Shown here piece by piece: positions 38,970-48,091 of a stretch of 64,000 nt of DNA; the first letter of the stretch is position 1, and each line of letters starts with the position of its first letter. The position numbers and the translations under genes were made by a program. The DNA is taken from the NCBI RefSeq assembly GCF_002109495.1, contig NZ_LVJN01000020.1, forward strand, positions 36,001 to 100,000. The letters run 5' to 3'. The notes under the pieces were generated by a model, which ran no database searches, had not been told where the DNA came from, and saw only the letters and a program-made list of their open reading frames with translations. The DNA is from Magnetofaba australis IT-1 (GTDB taxonomy: Bacteria; Pseudomonadota; Magnetococcia; Magnetococcales; Magnetococcaceae).

Positions 38970-40205
38970 TTAAAAATAGCGCGCCATCTCGATGGAGAGC
39001 ACATGCTCACGACGCCACGGATAGAGCGGATCGGCGGCGTCGATGTTGGCGTAGGCGCGCCCTTCGATGGAGAGCTTCCAGCTCTCGCCGATGCGTCGGC
39101 TCCCCTCCACCGACAGCACCGTGCTATGGCTCTCCAGATCGACGATGCCGCCGACGATGAACTCGGTGCTCTGCACGTCGTTAAGGGTGACGCGGGCGCC
39201 GATCATCACATCGTTGTCGAACGGTTGCGGAGAGGAGTCACCGCGATCATCAAATAGATATTCGGAGATCAGCCCCACATCGGCGTCGCTCTCCATCACG
39301 CCAACGAAGGTATACTCAAAGCCGCCCACCGCTTCGGTGTGGCGATCGGCGGTTTTGGCGTCCTGAGTGATCGCCTCCAGCTTCCACAACCAGGCGTCGG
39401 TGGTGAGCTGCAGATCCAGTCCGGTTTGGCTGATCTGGTCGTAGTAGGGCGCCAGGGTTATGCGGCCGCCATCGTCCACAAAGGCGACGTAACCAGGGGT
39501 GCGGCTGGTCCCCTGGAAGTGGGAGACGCCCACATCCAACCCCGCCTCCAGCGCGTCGATATCGAAGGCGTGGGTCCAACGCGCGGCGAAGTCCTGATGA
39601 TGCCGTCCCGCCGCCGATTGATAGCGGGCCTGCGCCATATCCACCGGCAGCGCCGGGCGCAGGCGCCCCTCTTCACCGGGGAAGGTGCGCTCACGGAAGT
39701 CCGGCAACCAGAACAGATTCAGCGTGCCCCAATCGCTGTAGAGGGCCAGATTGGCCATGGCCTGGCCCAGCTTGTCCTCGCCGTCGAGCCCCTCCACCGC
39801 ATCGGTCTGGTTGATCACGTCCACCAGATGGCGCGACTCGGTGACGCCCCAGAACACCCGTGAGATCCCCGCCTTGAGCTGCCAGTCGTCGCGAGTGATG
39901 CGCCAGACCAGCTCGCGCAGATCCAGATGGCTGCGGGTTTCGTCCTGCAGGTCCAGCCGCGCAAAGCCGGTGACGGTAAGACTCTGGTTGTCGCCATCCC
40001 AGGCGGTGTAGTACTCCGGCTGCGCGGAGAAGCCCACAAACGCCTGCCGCTGGTCGGTGTAAAGGCCCGCCTCGGGAAACAGGCGCGCGTCGGCTGCGGC
40101 GTAGCCGGACCAGGCGCCGGTGGAAAGAGCGTCGGCGGCGGCGCTTGTAAGGGGGAATACCGCCGCCGACAGTGCGGCGAAGAAGCGTAAATGACGCCTG
40201 TTCAT
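38970..40205 (-). CDS. Outer-membrane beta-barrel protein of the RND export operon
   Basis: 411 aa. A signal peptide (FFAALSAAVFPLTSAAA) is followed by alternating beta-strand sequence ending in EMARYF with a terminal Phe, the outer-membrane barrel signature. No named family is certain; similar barrels accompany MMPL-type RND pumps with a LolA-like protein. The start overlaps the stop of the LolA-like gene as ATGA. Role inferred: receives material exported by the pump, or embeds it in the outer membrane. Confidence 0.8.
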   Translation of the reverse strand: MNRRHLRFFAALSAAVFPLTSAAADALSTGAWSGYAAADARLFPEAGLYTDQRQAFVGFSAQPEYYTAWDGDNQSLTVTGFARLDLQDETRSHLDLRELVWRITRDDWQLKAGISRVFWGVTESRHLVDVINQTDAVEGLDGEDKLGQAMANLALYSDWGTLNLFWLPDFRERTFPGEEGRLRPALPVDMAQARYQSAAGRHHQDFAARWTHAFDIDALEAGLDVGVSHFQGTSRTPGYVAFVDDGGRITLAPYYDQISQTGLDLQLTTDAWLWKLEAITQDAKTADRHTEAVGGFEYTFVGVMESDADVGLISEYLFDDRGDSSPQPFDNDVMIGARVTLNDVQSTEFIVGGIVDLESHSTVLSVEGSRRIGESWKLSIEGRAYANIDAADPLYPWRREHVLSIEMARYF

Positions 40206-41026
40206 CGCGCGCGCTTGAGTCCGCTGCGGTCGAAGTCACGCTCCTTCAAACCGACGCGGAATTGGTAGTTGCTCCAGCTCAATTCGGTGCTCTTGTGGGT
40301 CTGGTGGTTGATCATGTACATGCGATTGGGCCGCCAGAACTGGTCCAGATACTGGTTGTAGCCGCTGAAGGTCTGGGTTTTGAGCAGATCGTTCTTGCGG
40401 TCGTAGTAGTCCACTTTGAGCGGCTGCATCATCCCTTTGTCCATCCACGCCACCTGGCGCGTATAGCCGGAGTAGTCATATTTGGGGTAGCGCTCCACCA
40501 CATGGGTCGGATGGCCATCCAACTCCTCGTCGCGCAGCCACTTGTAGGCGTACTTCTCCACCTCCTGCGAGCCCAGATCCTCAAACGCGAACTCGCTGCC
40601 CATGAAGGGGCCGGACTTGTTGCGCGAGGCGATGCGCTTGACCCGCTTGAGGGCGGGCAGATACATCCACTGATCATCCGCCTCCAGGGCGTGGGAGTGG
40701 GTCAGCATCGCCGTGCCCTTGACGTCATGAGGCGTATCGAACACCGACAGGCTCATATCGCCGTCTCCGCTCACCTCCTTGGTGCGCATGCGCATCTGTC
40801 GTTCGCTGCTCTCGCCGTGGCGATTTTTCAGCACCATGCGCATGTCGGCGGTCATGTCCACAAAGCCGGTGTCGCGCTTGTCGGCCTCCTGGGCGATGGC
40901 CAGACCTTTCTGCTCCGGGTCCATCCCCGCATAGGCGTCGGCGCGCGCTTCAGGCGTCGGCCCCCACAGCAACGGGCTGGCGCACAGCGCGGTCAGAAGC
41001 ATCCGTGTCATTATCGTTTTGCGCAC
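40202..41026 (-). CDS. Outer-membrane lipoprotein-sorting (LolA-like) protein
   Basis: About 274 aa. A signal peptide (MTRMLLTALCASPLLW...ARADA) is followed by a LolA/LolB-fold domain: DMTADMRMVLKNRHGE, DQWMYLPALKRVKRI, SGPFMGSEFAFEDL, and a C-terminal LKTQTFSGYNQYLDQFWRPNRM stretch. Proteins of this family are usually coded with RND/MMPL exporters and carry lipids or lipoproteins across the periplasm. GTG 41026 is chosen for its AGGAG 7 bases upstream; ATG 41011 also begins a good signal peptide. The 5' end overlaps the pump gene by about 77 bases in another frame. Confidence 0.85.
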   Translation of the reverse strand: MRKTIMTRMLLTALCASPLLWGPTPEARADAYAGMDPEQKGLAIAQEADKRDTGFVDMTADMRMVLKNRHGESSERQMRMRTKEVSGDGDMSLSVFDTPHDVKGTAMLTHSHALEADDQWMYLPALKRVKRIASRNKSGPFMGSEFAFEDLGSQEVEKYAYKWLRDEELDGHPTHVVERYPKYDYSGYTRQVAWMDKGMMQPLKVDYYDRKNDLLKTQTFSGYNQYLDQFWRPNRMYMINHQTHKSTELSWSNYQFRVGLKERDFDRSGLKRAR

Positions 41027-43310
41027 TTTTCTTCTCCTCAAGTTTCATCAACAACGGCGGCAGCAGCAGGAAGTCCACCACCAGCGCCAGGAAGATGGCG
41101 ATGGCGGTGAGCAGTCCCATGTCGGCGTTGAGTTTAAAATTGGAATTGGTCAAAACCAGGAAGCCGCACACCAGCACCACGGTGGTGACCACCAGCGCCA
41201 GCCCCACGGTGTGGAAGGCGTAGCGCACGGCGTTTTCAGGATCCAGCCCCTTTTCGCGCCGGGCGCGCAGGTACTTGGACAGGAAATGCACGGTGTCGTC
41301 GACGATGATGCCCAGGGTCATGCCCGCCACCACCGACAGCGCCAGACCCACCTGACCGTCGATCATGGCCCATAGCCCGAACGCCATGCCGGCGGGGACC
41401 AAGTTGGGGATCAGACTCAGCAGGCCGATCTTAATCGAGCGCATGGCCACGATGAGGGTGAGCGAGATCAACACCAGCGCCACCGTGGTGCCGGTGAGCA
41501 TGCTGTGAATGTTGCTCTGGCCGATGTGGGCGAACATCACCGTGGGGCTGGAGCCCACCGCGCGCATCCCTTCGGGCAGATTGGCCGCCATCCAGGCGTC
41601 GGCGCGGTCGGTCAACGCAATCACCGCGCTGGAGGAGAGGTTCTCCACTGTCACGGTGAAGCGGGTTTTGGATTTGTCCACGTTGATCTGGTTGTTCAGA
41701 TCCAGGCCGTAGGGTAGGGACATCTCATACAGCAGCAGATATTGCGCCGACAGATCGCGCGCCTCGGGCAGCTTGTACCAGTCGTCAGAGCCGCCGTGCA
41801 TATTCTTGTTCAGCCGCTTGAAGGTGTCGGTGATGCTACCCACGTGAATGGTCTCCGGCTGCTGCCGATACCACTGGGCGAACTTCTCCACATTGGCCAG
41901 GAACTCGGGATCAGCCACGCCGCCCGCATTGCCGGAGTCGATGGAGTAATCGATGATGTACAGCCCGGTCAGACGCTCGGTGGAGAAGTCGGCGGCCTGA
42001 CGGAACGGCATGCGCGGATTGAAGTATTTGACGAACTCGTCATTGAGCTCATTGCTGGGCAGGAAGGCGATCAACCCCGCCGAGGCGGCCAGCATCAGCG
42101 GCAGCAGCGCGCGGCGTTTGGCCACCACGAAGTCGCCCATACGATCCATGGCGCGGGTGCTGTGTTTGCGCGGCTTGGGCTGACGCACCGGCGCGATGGC
42201 CATGAACGCGGGCAGGAAGGTGACCGAGTAGACGAAGGCGGCGATGACGCCGATGGTGACGATGTTGCCCAGGTCATGGAACGGCGGCGAATCGCTGAAG
42301 TTCATGGACAAAAAGCCCAGCGCGGTGGTGAGGCTGGTGAGGAACACCGGCTGAAAGTTGACCCGCATGCTCTCGGTGATCTGCGCGCGCTTGTCGCCAT
42401 AGGCGCCGTAGTGGTGCAGGAAGGTGGCCAGAATATGCACGCAGTCGGCCACCGCCATGGTCAGAATGATGGTGGGCGAGGCCGACGACGGACCAGTGAG
42501 CACAATGCCGCCCCAGAACGCCAATCCCATGCCGGTGAGGATGGAGAACAGAATCACCAGCAGGGTGCCCAGCACGCCCCAGAACGAGCGCAGCATAAAC
42601 GCCAACATCAGCAGCACCACGCCGAACATGGCGGGAATCAGCGTGCCCATGTCGCGCTTGGAGGACTCCGGGAAGGCGTTGTTCATCATCACCATGCCGG
42701 TCAGGTGCACGGTCAGGTCGGGGTGCTCGGCGCGCAGTTTGTCCGCCATTTTGCGCACAAACGCGGCCACTTCCGGCACCGCCTTGTCCTTGATGTCGTC
42801 GGGCAGCTGAATCGTCACGTTGACGCCGGTGACGTCCGCAGCCGGGGCGATGAGTCGATTGCGCAGCATCGGCTCGGCCAGGGCGATCTGCTTGACATGC
42901 TCCAGGTCGGCGTCGGTCAGCGCTGCGGGATCCTCCACCAGGTCGGCGACGATGAGGTCATCCTCTTCGGCTTCGGTGTTCTGGAAGTTGGTGATGGAGT
43001 CCACGCGGATGGAGTAGGGGATCTGCCACGACTCCTTGGTCAACTCGCGCACGATCTCCAGCATGTCGCGGGTGAAGATCTGGCCATCCTGGGGCGCCAG
43101 CACGAACATCACATTGTCGTTCTTGGTGTAGGTGGCCTGCAGCGTATCGAAAGCGATGAGCTGGGGGTTGTCGCCGGAGAAGAAGACGCGATAGTCGGTA
43201 TCGAAGCGGCCATTCTTCAACCCCGCCGCCGAGCCGACCACCGTGGCGAGGGTCAGCAGAATCACCAACCAGCGCCAGCGTATAACCAAATGGATGAATT
43301 TTTCCGCCAT
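40950..43310 (-). CDS. MMPL/RND family exporter
   Basis: 786 aa with twofold RND architecture: TM1 at about 12-30, a periplasmic porter domain, a five-helix block at about 235-385, a second porter domain, and a final helix block ending near 755. Sterol-sensing-like helices are seen (MFGVVLLMLAFMLRSFWGV, ASPTIILTMAVADCVHILAT). The family uses proton motive force to export lipids, hopanoids or drugs. It begins 49 bases after the TetR gene and overlaps the LolA-like gene. Substrate unknown; lipid transport is likely given its partners. Confidence 0.9.
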   Translation of the reverse strand: MAEKFIHLVIRWRWLVILLTLATVVGSAAGLKNGRFDTDYRVFFSGDNPQLIAFDTLQATYTKNDNVMFVLAPQDGQIFTRDMLEIVRELTKESWQIPYSIRVDSITNFQNTEAEEDDLIVADLVEDPAALTDADLEHVKQIALAEPMLRNRLIAPAADVTGVNVTIQLPDDIKDKAVPEVAAFVRKMADKLRAEHPDLTVHLTGMVMMNNAFPESSKRDMGTLIPAMFGVVLLMLAFMLRSFWGVLGTLLVILFSILTGMGLAFWGGIVLTGPSSASPTIILTMAVADCVHILATFLHHYGAYGDKRAQITESMRVNFQPVFLTSLTTALGFLSMNFSDSPPFHDLGNIVTIGVIAAFVYSVTFLPAFMAIAPVRQPKPRKHSTRAMDRMGDFVVAKRRALLPLMLAASAGLIAFLPSNELNDEFVKYFNPRMPFRQAADFSTERLTGLYIIDYSIDSGNAGGVADPEFLANVEKFAQWYRQQPETIHVGSITDTFKRLNKNMHGGSDDWYKLPEARDLSAQYLLLYEMSLPYGLDLNNQINVDKSKTRFTVTVENLSSSAVIALTDRADAWMAANLPEGMRAVGSSPTVMFAHIGQSNIHSMLTGTTVALVLISLTLIVAMRSIKIGLLSLIPNLVPAGMAFGLWAMIDGQVGLALSVVAGMTLGIIVDDTVHFLSKYLRARREKGLDPENAVRYAFHTVGLALVVTTVVLVCGFLVLTNSNFKLNADMGLLTAIAIFLALVVDFLLLPPLLMKLEEKKSAQNDNDTDASDRAVRQPVAVGADA

Positions 43311-43359
43311 GACGGCGCTCCTTTGAATACAGGCGTGAGAAATTTTGTTCGGCTGGGCG

Positions 43360-44004
43360 TTAAGCGCGCAGCATCTGGACGTATTGAATCAAGGCAAAGA
43401 CGCACTGGTTGAAGCGTTCGGCGCTCTGCACGTTTTTCGCCAGCCCCACGCACCCTTTCATGCCCGCCACAATGAACAGCGCGGTGCAGTGGGGATCGAT
43501 ATCGGCGCGAATCAGCCCCTTTTGCTGGTCGATGCGCAGTTGGGATTCGAACATCTCCACCGCCCAACTGATGATGGCGTCCAGGCGCGTGCTGAAGCCG
43601 GGATCAATGGGCGACATCTCGTGAATCAGGTTGTTGACCGGGCAGCCGCGCTGCACCAGGTCCGCCTGGCGCGCGTCGCGTCCCTTCTCCGCCGCATAGA
43701 GAAAGCCGTCGATGAAGTTGTCCTTCTGCCGGAAGTACTGGAAGAAGTCGCGTTCGAACTCCTCTTGTAGCACCTCCTCCACCACCGCGTAGCCCAGCGC
43801 CAGTTTGTTGGGGAAGTGGTGATACAGCGCCCCTTTGGTCATCTGCGCCCGTTTGAGGATCGCCGACAGGCTGGCGGCCTGAAAGCCGTGCAGGTGGATC
43901 TCCTCATAGGCGGCCTGCAGCAGCTTTTCACGGGTGGCGTCGGCGCTCTTTTTTTGGGCTTCGGTCAAGCGTCTGGATCCTTGCGTTGGGGCGTTATCAT
44001 GCAT
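43360..44004 (-). CDS. TetR family transcriptional regulator
   Basis: 214 aa. The N-terminal HTH (REKLLQAAYEEIHLHGFQAASLSAILKRAQMTKGALYHHFPNK region, residues about 25-70) is typical TetR, with a C-terminal ligand domain holding a Cys in RGCPVNNL. It heads the export operon. ATG 44004 begins MHDNAPTQGS; the frame extends 18 codons upstream but would cross two palindromic operators. One operator overlaps this start codon, so autorepression of the operon is likely. Confidence 0.9.
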   Translation of the reverse strand: MHDNAPTQGSRRLTEAQKKSADATREKLLQAAYEEIHLHGFQAASLSAILKRAQMTKGALYHHFPNKLALGYAVVEEVLQEEFERDFFQYFRQKDNFIDGFLYAAEKGRDARQADLVQRGCPVNNLIHEMSPIDPGFSTRLDAIISWAVEMFESQLRIDQQKGLIRADIDPHCTALFIVAGMKGCVGLAKNVQSAERFNQCVFALIQYVQMLRA

Positions 44005-44050
44005 ACCGGTCGGTATGTGCATGGGAAACACCATACATACCGGTCGGTAT
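44003..44050. promoter_or_regulatory. Two TetR-type palindromic operators
   Basis: ATACCGGTCGGTAT occurs at 44003-44016 and again at 44037-44050, each within CATACCGGTCGGTATG, with centres 34 bp apart. They lie between the divergent tetR and DUF5692-like genes, the first covering the tetR start. They probably bind the adjacent regulator and control both directions. Confidence 0.85.
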
Positions 44051-44169
44051 GATGGCAAACGCTTTTTTTGCCGATGGGGATATTCTGCGCCTGTGGTGTG
44101 CTATGCTCGCCGCTGTGAAGGATTCGTTTGATTGATTGATTCAGAATCATAACAAAAGGATAGCGCGAT

Positions 44170-45024
44170 ATGCTCATCGCTTGGATTGCAATTTGCGCGG
44201 CCATCCTGGTCGGCGTGGCGATTTTTCTCAACCGGCTGCAGGGGTGGTGGGGCCATGTGGCGGTGTTCATCGGCATCCCGGCGCTGCTGCTGGCCTACTG
44301 GATGCAGCCCGGCAGCAACGTGGCGGCGGGGACCTTCGGCTATCTGAAGTTTGTCTCCGTGTGCATCGGCGGCGCATTGATCTCCGGCCTGCGCTTTCGC
44401 AACTGGGCCGACAAGCACGGCTGGCGCCTGGTGGCCTATCTGGTGCTGTTCATCAATATTCTGGAGGCGGTGGGCTTTGAAATTCTCGACGTGATGATCA
44501 GCACGCCGGAGCAATCCTTTGGCGGCAGTCTGCTCAACGCCGGGGCCGGAGCGCTGCTGCTGCTGACCCAGGCCTATCCGCGCTTCATCACCGTCAATCG
44601 CGACGATGCGCGCAACCCGCTGGAGTATGATCTGGGGGTGGGCTGGGTGCTGGCCTATGTGGTGTGGAACTTCACCTTCGTCTACGGCACCATCCCGCCG
44701 GAGACCCAGCCGGGGCAGTGGGCGGCGTTCGCCATCGTGCATCTGTTGCCGCCGCTGCTGCTCATGGGCGGCAACGGCGCGCGTTTTATCCAGGCGCGCA
44801 CCTATACGCTGCCGTTCGCCATGGCGCTCTACATCACCAATCCCGGCGCGCCGTGGCTGCCGGTGGCGGAGAATTGGCACAGCCCGCAGATCGCCCTGGC
44901 GTTGGGCGCCGTTGCCCTGCTCATGACCGTGGCGACGGCGGTGATGATGTGGCGTGGGCGCCCGGCGGGGGAGGCCCCGCGCACTCTGCTGGAGAGCCTG
45001 CTGGGCAAGCTGGTCAAGGGATAA
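44170..45024 (+). CDS. DUF5692-like polytopic membrane protein
   Basis: 284 aa, about nine predicted helices with short loops. The GTFGYLKFVSVCIGG and FINILEAVGFEILD segments fit the DUF5692 family as I remember it; function unknown. AAAAGGA lies upstream of ATG 44170. It is divergent from tetR across the double operator, so it is probably coregulated with the RND export operon. Confidence 0.65.
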   Translation: MLIAWIAICAAILVGVAIFLNRLQGWWGHVAVFIGIPALLLAYWMQPGSNVAAGTFGYLKFVSVCIGGALISGLRFRNWADKHGWRLVAYLVLFINILEAVGFEILDVMISTPEQSFGGSLLNAGAGALLLLTQAYPRFITVNRDDARNPLEYDLGVGWVLAYVVWNFTFVYGTIPPETQPGQWAAFAIVHLLPPLLLMGGNGARFIQARTYTLPFAMALYITNPGAPWLPVAENWHSPQIALALGAVALLMTVATAVMMWRGRPAGEAPRTLLESLLGKLVKG

Positions 45025-45072
45025 GAGGCGCGGCTTTCCACGTCTTCGATTCCGCTTGCATGAGAGAAAACT

Positions 45073-45114
45073 TGGGGCGCGTTTGTGGTGAGGACGCGCC
45101 CCATTTTTTGTTTT
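45073..45114 (+). terminator. Intrinsic terminator
   Basis: GGGGCGCGT (45074-45082) pairs exactly with ACGCGCCCC (45094-45102), followed by ATTTTTTGTTTT. It ends the DUF5692-like transcript. The remaining 45115-45355 shows no gene. Confidence 0.9.
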
Positions 45115-45355
45115 CTTGCATAGATGACGCCCTTCTACGCTTGTTTGCAGCGGTGTCGAACCGGTGTGTTGCGACGCAGGAAGTCACATCGATTCCGTTT
45201 TTTCTATCCTCAAAAAATCAGGCTGTTATAATTCTTGTGGCCAGACGCTAATCCAGGCGTTTCGCCTGTTCTGCCCAGCGCACACTGGCAGCGGGCGCAT
45301 ACGGGTATGGCGCGCGCCCCGCGATGACGGACTGGCTTTATCTCAGGAGGGGTGG

Positions 45356-46897
45356 GTGGAGAGCTCCTCTCTACATAGCGCCATCTTGCATAGCGTCTCG
45401 GCGCGCCGCTTGACCGGGCGCTATCTGGCCTATGTCCTGGCGATGTTTTTGGCGGGCAGTGTGATTCTGGGCGTCTCTTTTGACTATCTGTTGCGCACGG
45501 ATGCGCAGGATCATGAACGCATTGAACGCGCCATGATCGAGCACGACCTGAGCAACCTGCTCTCCTTCTATCAGGATCTGGTCGCCCGCATCGCCAAAAA
45601 GCAGAAAGTCATCGATATTCTGCTCACTGAGGATCTGGAAGCAGCCCAGGAGCTCTCCAGCGAAATCCGCTTATCCCTGCCCGGGGTGATCGGCGTGGCG
45701 CTGTTCGAAGCGAATGGGCAGGCGCTGGGCGAGCCGGTGGAGTTGATGCTTGGACCCGACTGCCTGGTCGACATGCAGCACATTATGCGCGGCGAGCCGA
45801 CGCCGCGTCCGCCGGTGCATCGCAACAATCCGCGCCTGGTGCATTTTGACATCACCCAACCGGTGGAGCAGTTCGGCGAGAAGCATGGGGTGCTGTTTAT
45901 CAGCTTCAGCGTGGAGAGCATTCAACAACGGGTCTCCAAGCATCTGTCGCAAGGGCGCTATCTGGCCATTCGCGATGGCAATCAGGAGCTGATCGCGCAA
46001 GTTGATGGCGTCGGTGGCGCAGTACGGCAGGAAACAGAGACGTCTTGGTCTCCCATTCCGGGGACCGACTGGTCGCTGCAGTATCTCTCCCGGATGACCC
46101 ACTACAACCAGATGATGGTGCTGCTGTTCTGTGTGGGCGGCGTGGTTTTCTGTGTGGCGATTCTGGTTATCCTCTTTTTGACGCGCCATATCGTCGCCCA
46201 CTTCATGGACGACCTGCACATCATCGAAGCCTCTTTGAGCGCGGTGGATGGCGGCGGCGAATCGACCCCAACGGGGCATGTGACGCTGCAAGAGAGCGCC
46301 GCCATTCTCGGGCGCGTTTTCCATCTGCTCGAGCGCATTGTGGAGGCGCGCGATCAACTGGCGTTCCAGAGTCTGCACGATGGGCTGACAGGGCTGTTCA
46401 ACCGCCGCGCATTCGATGAGGCGTTGCAGCAACGCACGGCGCTGGCAAAGCGCGGCGCGCAGAGCCTGCTGGTGGTCTTTGATCTGGACCACTTTAAACA
46501 GATTAATGATACCTACGGCCACAATGTCGGTGATGAGGTGCTGGTGGCCTTCACCCAGGCGCTTAAGGCGCATAGCCGCAGTTCGGACATTCTGGCCCGT
46601 TTTGGCGGCGATGAGTTCGTCGCCATTCTCACCGGCGAGTGGAGCAGCGCGCCCACGTTGTGGTACGACCGATTGGAAGCCGCCTTCCTGGAGAATCAGG
46701 CTGCGTTGAATGATGGTCAGGGGATCACGCCCTTGGCGCGCATCAGCGCGGGCGCGGTGCTGATGCGCTCGGCGCTGGCCAGTGAGAACCCCATCGAGTT
46801 GATGAAGCGCGCCGATGGGCTGCTCTATCAAGCCAAAAAGGCCGGGCGCGGCATGATTCAGTTCGACCCGCAGGAGTTTCCGGCGGAAACGGTTTGA
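45356..46897 (+). CDS. Membrane diguanylate cyclase (GGDEF)
   Basis: About 513 aa. TM1 at about 22-42 (YLAYVLAMFLAGSVILGVSF), an extracytoplasmic sensor of about 220 residues, TM2 at about 262-282, a HAMP-like linker, then a GGDEF domain with DLDHFKQINDTYGHNVGDE and the catalytic FGGDEF at about 416-421. RSSD lies five residues before GGDEF, an intact product-inhibition site. It should make cyclic di-GMP from two GTP. GTG 45356 has AGGAGG upstream; the frame is open 64 codons further. Confidence 0.9.
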   Translation: MESSSLHSAILHSVSARRLTGRYLAYVLAMFLAGSVILGVSFDYLLRTDAQDHERIERAMIEHDLSNLLSFYQDLVARIAKKQKVIDILLTEDLEAAQELSSEIRLSLPGVIGVALFEANGQALGEPVELMLGPDCLVDMQHIMRGEPTPRPPVHRNNPRLVHFDITQPVEQFGEKHGVLFISFSVESIQQRVSKHLSQGRYLAIRDGNQELIAQVDGVGGAVRQETETSWSPIPGTDWSLQYLSRMTHYNQMMVLLFCVGGVVFCVAILVILFLTRHIVAHFMDDLHIIEASLSAVDGGGESTPTGHVTLQESAAILGRVFHLLERIVEARDQLAFQSLHDGLTGLFNRRAFDEALQQRTALAKRGAQSLLVVFDLDHFKQINDTYGHNVGDEVLVAFTQALKAHSRSSDILARFGGDEFVAILTGEWSSAPTLWYDRLEAAFLENQAALNDGQGITPLARISAGAVLMRSALASENPIELMKRADGLLYQAKKAGRGMIQFDPQEFPAETV

Positions 46898-47041
46898 CGG
46901 CGCTTGGCGGTCGGTCGCACTGATTGTTGCGCACACTATCGCAAGGGGCGTCAATGGGGCATAATGGCGCAGTTTTGCGCTGTGGTTTTGTTCCGCGCGC
47001 GTTGAGTCCCCTATTCCCCTTTTTGTGATTTGTGTTCTTCC

Positions 47042-48091
47042 ATGCTCACACCGCCCGACCAGTTCCTCTACCACGAACGCGATCTGCCCATCCTCGACGT
47101 GCGCTCGCCGGGGGAGTACGCCGCCGGACATCTGCCCGGGGCGCAAAACCTGCCGCTGTTCACCAATGACGAGCGCGCTGAAGTGGGCACGCTGTATAAA
47201 CAGGTGGGCAAGAACGAAGCGTTGATGCGCGGGTTGGAGTTCGTCGGGCCGAAGATGGCGATGTTCGCCCGCCATGCGACTTCGCTGGCGCTGGAGGGGC
47301 GCATCAAACTCTACTGCTGGCGCGGCGGCCAACGCTCCCAGAGCATGGGCTGGCTATTCGAAAAGGCCGGGCTGCAACCGCGCGTGCTGCAGGGAGGCTA
47401 TCGGCAATTCCGCCGCAGCGCCCGCGAACGCATCAGCCTGCCGTGGAAGATCGCCGTGGTGGGCGGCTTCACCGGCAGCGGCAAAACCGAAATTCTGCGC
47501 GCGCTGCGCCAGATGGGCGAGCAGGTATTGGATCTGGAAGGACTGGCGCACCATCGCGGCTCCGCCTTTGGGGCCATCGGCCAGCCGCCGCAGCCCTCCA
47601 CCGAGCAGTTCCTCAATCTGATCTGGCGCGCACTGGATGACTTGGACCCGGGCCGCACCCTGTGGGTGGAGGATGAGAGCCATCTGGTGGGGCGCGCGGC
47701 AGTGCCCGATGAGCTGTTCAACCCCATGCGTGAGGCGCGCTTGTACTTCCTGGAAGCGCCGCGGGCGCTGCGGGTTGTGCATCTGACCGCGCTGTATGGG
47801 GTGGAGTCGCGCGCCGAACTGGCGGCGGCGGTGCAGCGGATTCAAAAACGGCTGGGCGGACGCGATGCGGCGGAGTGCATCGCGCAGATCGAAGCCGGAG
47901 AGTTGGCTGCAGTGGCCGAGAGGCTGCTGCACTATTATGACAAACAGTACGCCCATGGGGCGGGCAAGCGCGATCCCGAGCGGGTCACGCATTTGCGCCC
48001 CGAGCCCGAGCCAACCAGCATGGCGCAATGGGTGGAGCAGGCCGCACAGATGTTGATAACGGCCAGAAACCAATTAGGAAGTAAAATATGA
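47042..48091 (+). CDS. mnmH: tRNA 2-selenouridine synthase
   Basis: 349 aa. An N-terminal rhodanese domain (LDVRSPGEYAAGHLPGAQN) has the active Cys in LYCWRGGQRSQSM (about residue 92). A C-terminal P-loop domain has GGFTGSGKTE and WVEDESHLVG. The enzyme replaces sulfur with selenium in mnm5s2U at the tRNA wobble base via a geranylated intermediate. ATG 47042 is chosen; no strong ribosome site is seen. Its stop overlaps the selD start as ATGA, so enzyme and selenium donor are made together. Confidence 0.94.
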   Translation: MLTPPDQFLYHERDLPILDVRSPGEYAAGHLPGAQNLPLFTNDERAEVGTLYKQVGKNEALMRGLEFVGPKMAMFARHATSLALEGRIKLYCWRGGQRSQSMGWLFEKAGLQPRVLQGGYRQFRRSARERISLPWKIAVVGGFTGSGKTEILRALRQMGEQVLDLEGLAHHRGSAFGAIGQPPQPSTEQFLNLIWRALDDLDPGRTLWVEDESHLVGRAAVPDELFNPMREARLYFLEAPRALRVVHLTALYGVESRAELAAAVQRIQKRLGGRDAAECIAQIEAGELAAVAERLLHYYDKQYAHGAGKRDPERVTHLRPEPEPTSMAQWVEQAAQMLITARNQLGSKI

